64,000 nt of DNA from Cavenderia fasciculata (taxonomy: Eukaryota; Evosea; Eumycetozoa; Acytosteliales; Cavenderiaceae): positions 372,001 to 436,000 of the forward strand of contig NW_004457644.1 of the NCBI RefSeq assembly GCF_000203815.1, written 5' to 3'. The notes under the pieces were generated by a model. The model ran no database searches and was not told the DNA's origin. It saw only the letters and a program-made list of their open reading frames with translations. Shown in pieces: positions 56,688-64,000 of the stretch; the first letter of the stretch is position 1; each line of letters starts with the position of its first letter. Made by a program: the position numbers and the translations under genes.

Positions 56688-57014
56688 AAACAAAACAAAA
56701 ATCAAAACAAACCCAAAACTAATATAAACCCTCTAATATAATATAACCTATCACCTTTTTCAAATATACTGTCACAGTCTTCTAATTAAAAGATATTTTG
56801 GGGGAGTTATGATTGGTCGCACCATCGATCACGTCACTTTGGAAACGAAGGGCTTGTTCAAACAAAAAAAAAAAATCAAAAAAAATGGATTGTCTTTGGG
56901 TCCTCGTCCCTGGTCTACACAATTTTCAAAGAGCTCGATTTCTTTTTTTTTCCTCTATGTTCATTTGTTTCATCATCAATCATTAATATTAGTTAAAGAG
57001 AAAGATTTCGCAAG
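56688..57014 (+). other. Intergenic region sorting nexin / ERG2-like
   Basis: About 327 bp, A-rich after the nexin stop. It then has a less AT-rich part (56800-56940) with 'ttttgggggagttatgattgg' and a T-tract leader. It probably contains the promoter of the next gene; no gene is seen. Confidence 0.4.
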
Positions 57015-57752
57015 ATGACAGGATGTGCAATTACAAGTTGTTTAGTCAACTCTTTGAATGGTTTAACAAGCATCAACAGTTTAGAAAGTGCATTTGAACA
57101 AGTCGTCGTTGTTCGTAACCCATTGGCCATCCTTTTGGCTATTGTGTCATTGGTTGTTTTGGTCTATCTTTTGATCAAGATTCGTGTGCTCCGTGGTGTC
57201 AAGTTGGACGTCAAGGTATTACATGAATGCACCAAGAAGGGTGTCGGTCTCCCACTCGACAAGGCTTTCGATGTCATCAACAAGGAAATCGCTATCAAGT
57301 ACCCAGGTCTCATCAACACTAACCGTCGTTGGATCCTCTTTAACGGAGGTGGTGCTATGGGTCAAATGTGTGTTCTCCACGCCTCTCTCTCCGAGTACCT
57401 CATCTTGTACGGCTCACCACTCTACTCTCAAGGCCATAGTGGTCGTTACTTGATGGACGTCTATGACTTTATGATCAAGGGTGAGACCAAGACCTACTTC
57501 CCAGGCGAGTTTGCCCCACGTGTCTTCCCAGCCGGCGAGTACTCTTATCTCCCACGTCTTGTTGCCAAGGGTTACTGTTGCGAACCAGAATCATACATGC
57601 TCGAGTATGGCCGTGGTATCATCCCACTTGCTCTCCCATACTTCCTCTGCTCGTCCATCTTTGTCACTCTCGACATTGTTCCATGGTTGACTGCTTGCTA
57701 TCGTGTTGGTTATCAAGTCACCAAGAACCTCTTGTTCCGTCGTAAGATCTAA
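57015..57752 (+). CDS. ERG2 / sigma-1 receptor family protein (C-8 sterol isomerase-like)
   Basis: A single exon of 245 aa, typical for the family. One membrane segment lies near the N-terminus ('AILLAIVSLVVLVYLLIKI', ~36-54). The family core follows: 'RWILFNGGGAMGQMCVLHAS', 'LSEYLILYGSP', 'GHSGRYLMDVYDFMIKGE', 'TYFPGEFAPRVFPAG', 'YMLEYGRGIIPLALPYF'. The acidic residues in 'MDVYDF' and 'LEYGRG' correspond to the two that contact ligand in the sigma-1 receptor and are needed in ERG2. It would act in the ER, either isomerising the sterol double bond from C8 to C7 or as a ligand-binding chaperone; sequence alone does not separate these. Codons are C-biased, suggesting high expression. Confidence 0.92.
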   Translation: MTGCAITSCLVNSLNGLTSINSLESAFEQVVVVRNPLAILLAIVSLVVLVYLLIKIRVLRGVKLDVKVLHECTKKGVGLPLDKAFDVINKEIAIKYPGLINTNRRWILFNGGGAMGQMCVLHASLSEYLILYGSPLYSQGHSGRYLMDVYDFMIKGETKTYFPGEFAPRVFPAGEYSYLPRLVAKGYCCEPESYMLEYGRGIIPLALPYFLCSSIFVTLDIVPWLTACYRVGYQVTKNLLFRRKI

Positions 57753-58015
57753 ACCAAACATGTACATGTAAATAGTTATACATATCTTTGTTTTTGGATA
57801 GACTAGGTTTTATCTTCTCCCCAAATACTCTAAAAAGGAGTAAATAGATAGTTACAACAACAAACAACAAATATTATAATTAAAACAAACAAACAAACAA
57901 ACAAATAATAAACAAATAAGCACACTTTTGATTAGTTCCATCACTCATTCTAGTTGATATTGAACATACAACAAACAATTAATTAAAATATATATTCTTT
58001 TTTTACAGTTTTAAT

Positions 58016-58495
58016 TTAATTGATTCTTTTATCTAATACAATTCTAGATTGTTGTTCATCTTGTTGATTATTTATACATTCTTTGATTTGATAGTCAGAT
58101 TTAATCAACATTAACAACATTCCTTTGAAACAATTTCTAGTTTTAATCTTTACGGTTGTGTAGTGTTGATCTTTTGCCCATTGTTCTTGTGCTTTGAGTA
58201 GTTGTTCACCTATTCCTCTCCTTCTGTAGGAAGGAGTCGTTCCACTGAGCCATATGTAGAATGTACTTTTGTCATCTTCACCATAACCAACCTTGAATGC
58301 TGCAATCTCTTGTATCGTCTGATCGATTGCTACCAACAATTTGCAATGTTGTTTCGTCGATAGTCTTGCCTTGATCGATTCAATATTATATAATAATGAA
58401 TCACCAGTTTTAAACTCTGGTATCAATGAATACGCTTGAAATAATTCATCAATATTTGATTCTTTAATAACTATACTACTAGTAGTTGAAGTCAT
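58016..58495 (-). CDS. GNAT-family N-acetyltransferase
   Basis: 159 aa from ATG 58495 ('MTSTTSSIVIKESNIDELFQ'). The acetyl-CoA-binding motif A is 'RRRGIGEQLLKAQEQWA' (Q/R-x-x-G-x-G/A), preceded by the beta-strand 'STFYIWLSGTTPSYR' and followed by 'TVKIKTRNCFKGMLLMLIKS', the motif B region. The fold fits small cytosolic GNATs acting on amines or N-termini; the substrate is unknown. The frame also opens at ATG 58603 with a Y/L/F-rich stretch, which I consider 5'UTR because it comes from a simple ATTT repeat. It is convergent with the ERG2-like gene. Confidence 0.8.
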   Translation of the reverse strand: MTSTTSSIVIKESNIDELFQAYSLIPEFKTGDSLLYNIESIKARLSTKQHCKLLVAIDQTIQEIAAFKVGYGEDDKSTFYIWLSGTTPSYRRRGIGEQLLKAQEQWAKDQHYTTVKIKTRNCFKGMLLMLIKSDYQIKECINNQQDEQQSRIVLDKRIN

Positions 58496-58636
58496 TGGAT
58501 TGATGATATTATCACATGATAATGAAAAAAAGGTTGTTGATTTTTGGTTGATCAAAAAAATAGAAATAAATAAATAAATAAATAAATATATTGTATTATA
58601 CATTGGCCAATCAATTTATTATTATTCTATTCTAAT

Positions 58637-58788
58637 CTAATCTAATAATAATAATGATATAATATTATATGGAGTATCTTGAATGGGAGATCTTTTTTGT
58701 AAATCTAAATATAATTTCTTTTGTTGTTGTTGATGACCCTTGATTGGAAGGTAACCACCAAACATTGATTCTGAATCAACCATTAAAA

Positions 58789-58819
<31 letters not shown>

Positions 58820-60343
58820 GTCTCGTCGAATTTTGAATTCAACTTGTCCAGTTTGGTAGAATGTTAATATCAACTTGTCAATATTTGAATGATAAATAAT
58901 ATCATCTATACAAATACGAGTATTGTCGTCAGACTCTTGTTTAAAAACGACGAATAGGTTTAATGTCTTGAGATGTAAAGGAATGCAATCACCTTTGAAT
59001 GCCTGTGGGATGTTGGTGTCATGATCGACATGGAAATACAAGTAGGTGGTAGTCTCTGGAAGTGACAGTTTCATATCACCTTGGACACTGCTACCAAAGA
59101 CCAGTTTGGTGAGGGCTGGTGGTAGAGGTGATGGAATAATTGGCTCTTGATCGTAAGAGTAGGTGAGTTTAAGCTTTTGTAGATTACTTGGCAACACAAT
59201 CAACTCGGGATCGTTGGGTGTCTTCCAAACCAATGATTTAACACTGTCTGGAATATCACCCTTTCTGACGGGTTGAGAGTAGCTTTCAAGAATGAGGTAC
59301 TCGACACCTTGGGGAATGACCCCTTTCAAAGACTGATTGGTTCGTCCAAGACAGAGACGTAGTCTTTTGATCGATGGTGGAATTGACAATTGTGGGTCTA
59401 TATCATCTCTTATAGATTGGAGAGTGAGTGACCAAAGCTTGGGAAAGTGTTTAGATAGGTCAATATGCTTGATATTATTATGTGGAACCTTTAAAACCTC
59501 GAGATTGCAACACTCCTTTAGTAGAGTAACTGAAACCTCTTCATACGATGACAAATGGGTGAGCAAAGTGACGGGAAAGAGGTCAGAGAGTGGTACCCTA
59601 CCGTAGGCAGGGTCAAGCACCAATTGACAGAGACCTAGATGTAGTCGAGTGAGACGACTACACTGAGAATACATATTTGGTGCCAATGTGTGTGTGTGGA
59701 AATCATCAAACCCGTCAAACCTAAGCGACTCCAACGTTGATGGGAGTGCACCTGGAAGCAGTTGGTTGAGTGTAATATTGAGGTGCTTTAGTTTGGCAGG
59801 TAGGTCACCTTGTTTGATAGGTTGTCCGTAATAATCCAGTAGCGTCAATGACTCGATATTTGGAGGGAGGATATCTACACCAAGTGTCTCTGATACCAAC
59901 GCGTCCTCTGGTATGACAAGATGAGTTGTAGATCGAGGCACATCTCCAAATTTGTTGTAATGAGTGAGAATACAATGAGTAATATCATTGTCATTGTGGT
60001 TTTGGTTGACAATAACCTTTGAATCACCTACAACGAGAATATTCGATGTCGATCTTTTGAATAGATTGACAAACGATGTTAGATGAAATCGGTGGATGAT
60101 TGCATTCATGGTTGGAGTGAATGCCTTGAATCCAAAAGGAGCCTTGGTGGATGCGATCAATGGTGTTCCCAAACACTGTAGTTTAAACTGTAGTGTTTTA
60201 CTATCTCGTCCAATTCGATAGAACCTTTTACAAGTCAACAAAAAGCATATTAAATCGACTCCATCATCAATCGATACGATAATATTAAATATATTCAAGT
60301 TTGATAAATCTATTATTGTCTCTGTTGTTGTTGTTGTTGTCAT
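58637..60343 (-). CDS. F-box/FNIP-repeat protein
   Basis: A single exon of 568 aa from ATG 60343. A T-rich start is followed by an F-box-like segment ('LSNLNIFNIIVSIDDGVDLI', 'CFLLTCKRFYRIG'), a linker, and then FNIP-type repeats ('LPPNIESLTLLDYYGQPIKQ', 'LPAKLKHLNITL', 'LPSTLESLRFDGFD', 'IPDSVKSLVW', 'LPSNLQKLKLTYS'). The C-terminal block ('IDDIIYHSNIDKLILTF', 'FKIRRDNNN', 'FGGYLP') is the same type as in the FNIP genes at the left end but strongly diverged. An SCF adaptor role is inferred. It is a lone copy, about 50 kb from the left cluster. Confidence 0.88.
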
Positions 60344-60660
60344 CTTTTTTATCTATCTATCTATCTTTTAAAAGATGTTTCATTTTCTTTGATTGTTTGT
60401 TTAAGATGGACTCCTTCTTAATAAATTCTATTTTTCAACAAAAAATAAAATAATAGGATAAGGATAGATACAAATATTCATTGTATCTATAACTATTTTG
60501 TGGGTGAGAATAAATAATAATAATAAAAAGTTAAGCAATGAAAGTCTATAATAGTGAGGGTTTAATTAAATTAAATTTAATAAAAAAGATGAAGATCAGA
60601 TTTTCGAATAACTTTTGTACAAGACCTTTGAAATTTATCATTTCTCTTTTAGTTCAAGCA
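60344..60660 (+). other. Divergent intergenic region FNIP / PEBP
   Basis: About 317 bp, AT-rich, with a TATC tandem near 60352-60366 and A-rich tracts. An in-frame ATG at 60538 extends the PEBP frame upstream, but its sequence is not family-like and is treated as 5'UTR. Confidence 0.4.
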
Positions 60661-61414
60661 ATGTCTTTAGCAAATATATTCAACTCTTTAAAGAATGGAG
60701 GTGTCATTCCAACACTCCTCAGCAATACTTTTAACCCAAGTATGTAGATTTACATACGTGATGAAGATGAAGATGATGATGATGATCTAATACTATTTTG
60801 TGTATATATATAGTCAAGGAATTAACAGTTAGCTATGGTTCAAAGATTGTTCAAATTGGTCAAGTATTGACTCCAACAGATGTTGTCAAGCAACCAACTG
60901 TCACCTACAATGCTTCAGCTGGTGAACATTTCACTTTGATTTTAGCTGGTAAGTGATGAGATAGATAGATAGATAGATAACACTTTGATGATACTAATGA
61001 TTTGTTTGATTATTATTATTATTATTACTTGCAGACCCAGATGCACCATCAAGACTAGATCCAAAATACTCTCCATGGTTACATTGGATCATCACTGATA
61101 TTCCAGAAAACAAGGTTACTGAAGGTCAAGTGATGGCAGAGTACATTGGATCAGGTCCACCACCCAACACTGGATTACACAGATACGTTTTCATCCTTTG
61201 CAAGCAACCAACTGCTCGTCTCAACTTAAAGGGTGAATACTATCTCCCATTGTCGGCTGACAAGAGAAACAACTATGCTCTCAATACTTTTATTAGTAGC
61301 AAGGGTCTCGAACCAGTTGGAGCTACCTATTTCGAAGCAGAGTTTGATGAAGCCGTTCCAAAATTATACGAAGTTCTTGGTAGTTGCAAGGAAAAGGTTA
61401 GATTATACGAGTAA
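60661..61414 (+). CDS. Phosphatidylethanolamine-binding protein (PEBP/RKIP family)
   Basis: Three exons in phase: 60661-60739, 60814-60948, 61035-61414 (197 aa). The PEBP signature is visible: 'LILADPDAPSRLDPKYSPWL', 'LHWIITDIPEN', and 'YIGSGPPPNTGLHRYVFILC' with the Asp/His residues of the ligand pocket. The end, 'EAEFDEAVPKLYEVLGS', also fits. PEBPs bind anionic phospholipids or nucleotides and in animals inhibit Raf and proteases; the role here is unknown. The start at 60661 ('MSLANIFNSLKNGGVIPTLL') gives the usual family length; the upstream ATG 60538 would add a basic, hydrophobic extension. Cytosolic. Confidence 0.93.
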
Positions 61415-62904
61415 ACTACATCATTGGTGTAATACAACAATCCCTCAAATCAAATGTTATTTTATCCCTTCTCTTCATCTATACTAATAAAATAGGTAAT
61501 ATATAGTAAACAACAACAACCAAAAAGACATATTTCTATTTTCTTTTTTTAGAATCCCATTGGGATTAATTAATCCTAATTATCATCATCATCCATCATT
61601 ATTACCTTTACAAGTAAAAACAAAATGATGAAGAGGTACGTACACATCTAATCGATAGATAACAAGAGTAATAATAGGAATAATAGTAATAATAATTTGA
61701 ACATGAATAGATACATCTTTTACAAATGAAGAACAGACAGAAATAATGCTGGTTGGAACAACAATTATTATTATTGATTTATTTATTTATTTTTGGAAAC
61801 ATGGATTCGTGGATCACGATGATGATGATGTTTAGAAAGTAAAAGATTACATGGGTGGACAAGACGAGAAATAGATGGTTGGTTTTATACCTCTGAATTA
61901 TAATTACATCCAACCATAACCATTACAATTAATCCTCAGTACTATTCTCCCTCCAAAAAAAAAAAATCAATAATACCATCATCACCATCAATAATATGTT
62001 TATTTATATTTGCAACATCACGGTTTCTGTCTATCTGTCAGTTGCGTCTTAAAGAAAAGAAAGATACATACATATGTGTGTGCAGACTGAATTGTATTGA
62101 CTTGACCTGTAGGAAGGGGGGAGGTAATACCATTCATCCATTTTATTTATTTATTTATTATTTCTTTCTGGATTGAATTCCAATCGACACAAAACGGAAA
62201 AAATGATCAATCAAACCCTACCCCCCACAATTCAATATTTCAACAACAGCGTTGTGTGTGATATCTCACGAGTAGTAGGTGGGTTGGTTGTCGCGTGTGG
62301 TGTGTAAGAGTGAGGAGAGAGAGCAGGGAGAGAAAGAAAAGAGGGTGGATAGTGTTAGCTAAAAAACAATTCCCTCCTTCAAAATGAGTAAGTAGTCTTT
62401 TTTTTAAAATTCTCTTTCTACAACCCACCTACCAACTACTCTACTCTACTCTATTACTACAATCCAAATTTACAACAATAACAACATCATCAATTCTCCC
62501 TTTTGTTTTAAACAACACAATTTTCACAATCAACAATCAATTATAATAAATTTTTCTAAAAACCATCCAATTCAATTCAATTTATCTTGAACAAGAGCTC
62601 CTCTTCTTACTTTTAGTTTATCAATCAGTCCCATCCTTCCTTCTTCCTCCTCCTCTTTGCTGCTTACTTGTTCCTATTTCTCGTTTTTTAGGTGTTGTCA
62701 TGTTGTTTAGCAACCCTAGATATAGATAGATAGATAGTTAGAGAGTTTATATCAAAGAGAGATAGAGAGATAGATATATTGAACTTCTATCATCACGAGA
62801 TTAGATAGATAAATATAAACAACAACAACAACAACAACAACATAGTAGATAGAATTGTATACTAGAATATAAAAGATAGATATAGGAGGATAAAATAGAG
62901 AGGA
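61415..62904 (+). promoter_or_regulatory. Intergenic region PEBP / RhoGAP with a probable 5'UTR intron
   Basis: About 1.5 kb. A 15-bp palindrome (AATCCCA-T-TGGGATT) lies at 61553-61567. A likely leader intron of the RhoGAP gene has its donor GTAAGT at 62388 and its acceptor TTTTTAG at 62685-62691. Splicing would create a 13-codon upstream frame from the ATG at 62384 ('MSVVMLFSNPRYR'). The rest holds C-rich and T-rich tracts and GATA/CAA repeats; no further gene is seen. Confidence 0.4.
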
Positions 62905-63967
62905 ATGAAAAGTAAAAGGTTTTGGAATCATTTGGGAAGTGGCAGTACTAGTGCTGGAGGCAGTGGACATCAAATGAGCACATCACCTCCATCTGCTGCT
63001 GCACCATCATCATCCAATTCATCTTCATCGTCATCATCTCCGACCAATCAGCAAATCACAGCACACCACATGCACAGTCAGACGGTTGGACACGCCAGCT
63101 CTGTCAAGGAAGGACCTGCATTTGGAGTTCCATTAAATGAAATCTTTAAGCGATATAGCACTGTAAATAACGTTCCAAATGTTGTATATCATATAACAAC
63201 TAATATTCGTCAATATGGTAAGTAAAGTTAACAATCTACAAAAAAAAAGGGATCGACCGATTGATCAATCGACAAAAACACACATACATATGACTAATAT
63301 ACAATTGTGTGTTTGATTTTGGTTTTAGCAATGTCACTTGAAGGTATATTTAGAGTTCCTGGATCGAATCAAGATATCCAACAATTAAAAAAAGTATATG
63401 ATTCTGGAAAGATATCGACACATGAACAATTGTATGATAGATGCGAAGATATGCATACTCAAGCAAGTCTATTAAAACTGTTTGTCAGAGAGTTACCAGA
63501 CCCATTATTCACTTTTCAACTTTATGAATCTTTTGTAAAATCACATGGTATCTATCATTACAATTTATATATATATTGATTGAATCGTGGATTATTAATC
63601 ATAGAATTATTTTAATTTTAATTTAGATAATAGAGATAAACCAAATCGAGTGGCATCACTTAGATCACTGTTGAATCAATTGCCATTGGCACATTACTCT
63701 TTGTTGAAACATCTTGCGCTAATGTTGCGAGACATTTCTCGTAATTCGGCGGTCAATAAGATGACCAGCTCTAATTTGGCTATTGTATTTGGGCCAACTG
63801 TCATGCGACCACAACATGAAAATATGATCAAGATGATCGAAGACGCAAGACATGTAAATGGTGTATTTTTATTAATTATCGATGAATTTGAATATTTGTT
63901 TAATGTTTGTATCCAAACAAAAAAGAATAGAAGAATAGAAGAGAGAATGGAAAACAAATCTAACTTG

Positions 63968-63998
<31 letters not shown>

Positions 63999-64000
63999 TT
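62905..64000 (+). CDS. RhoGAP-domain protein, 5' part (runs off the right edge)
   Basis: Exons in phase: 62905-63217, 63329-63547, and 63627 onward, still open at 64000 (the last ~40 codons are simple repeat, so a splice donor near 63900-63960 is likely). An S/G-rich start of ~70 residues leads into the RhoGAP domain. '[14 protein letters not shown]' is followed by '[20 protein letters not shown]' with the arginine finger Arg in 'GIFR', '[14 protein letters not shown]', '[18 protein letters not shown]', '[17 protein letters not shown]'. The GAP switches off Rho/Rac GTPases controlling actin. The GTPase substrate is unknown. Confidence 0.9.

Noticed and set aside
58496-58603. Upstream ATG giving the GNAT protein a hydrophobic N-terminus
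   Set aside because: The extension is the translation of a simple ATTT repeat; the shorter form has normal family length.
60538-60660. Upstream ATG extending the PEBP protein by 41 residues
   Set aside because: The extension is not family-like, and 60661 gives the usual PEBP length.

Overview
The window looks like nuclear DNA of a dictyostelid social amoeba. The evidence is AT-rich intergenic DNA, short AT-rich GT..AG introns (donors mostly GTATGT or GTAAGT), poly-Q, poly-N and acidic low-complexity tracts, F-box/FNIP-repeat genes, the ankyrin-like 'FxKIWxN' family, and a coactosin gene. I cannot name the species from sequence alone. Gene density is high: about 25 protein genes in 64 kb, several of them convergent with almost touching stops.

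Layout. 1-9.1 kb is an accessory, duplication-rich zone. It holds the 3' part of a FNIP gene, a 5'-truncated copy of an ankyrin-like gene, a FNIP relic rearranged by an inversion, two tandem F-box/FNIP genes, a small secreted cysteine-rich protein, and FNIP 3'-tail debris. 9.1-11.5 kb is a DNase II-like gene with one in-frame stop. 12.5-15.5 kb is a PAK/Ste20-type kinase with a CRIB motif and a talin-F0-like N-terminus. 15.8-19.2 kb is exocyst Sec15. 19.2-21.5 kb is coactosin (coaA), preceded by a broken duplicate of its own promoter and first codons. 21.8-23.9 kb is a copine, and 24.6-26.9 kb a sedolisin (TPP1-like). 27.1-38.8 kb holds three ankyrin-like family genes, a flavin monooxygenase and a prion-like low-complexity protein. 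38.9-41.7 kb is a TBC/EF-hand protein ending in a CaaX box. 42.8-47.7 kb is a SNF2/Brahma-type remodeller with a bromodomain. 47.9-48.9 kb is a mitochondrial ketoacyl reductase-like SDR, 49.5-51.4 kb a secreted beta-rich protein, and 51.5-53.3 kb an F-box-like protein. 54.7-56.7 kb is a PX-BAR sorting nexin, 57.0-57.8 kb an ERG2/sigma-1 family protein, and 58.0-58.5 kb a GNAT acetyltransferase. 58.6-60.3 kb is another FNIP protein, 60.7-61.4 kb a PEBP protein, and 62.9-64 kb the start of a RhoGAP gene that runs off the right edge.

How the genes relate. There is no operon-like system. A bacterivore/motility theme is visible: lysosomal hydrolases (DNase II, TPP1), membrane traffic (Sec15, PX-BAR nexin, TBC RabGAP, copine) and Rho/Rac-actin control (CRIB kinase, RhoGAP, coactosin). 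The FNIP and ankyrin-like families are fast-evolving dictyostelid expansions.

Most notable points: (i) three unrelated genes each lose frame at a short A run, and in each one added A restores a long family-like or well-formed continuation; (ii) the DNase II reading frame carries an in-frame TAA with homology on both sides; (iii) the coactosin promoter and first codons are duplicated 1.7 kb upstream; (iv) a FNIP relic is split by an internal inversion; (v) a truncated ankyrin-like paralogue pair lies 31 kb apart. Exon boundaries below were derived by hand from splice consensus and reading-frame phase.
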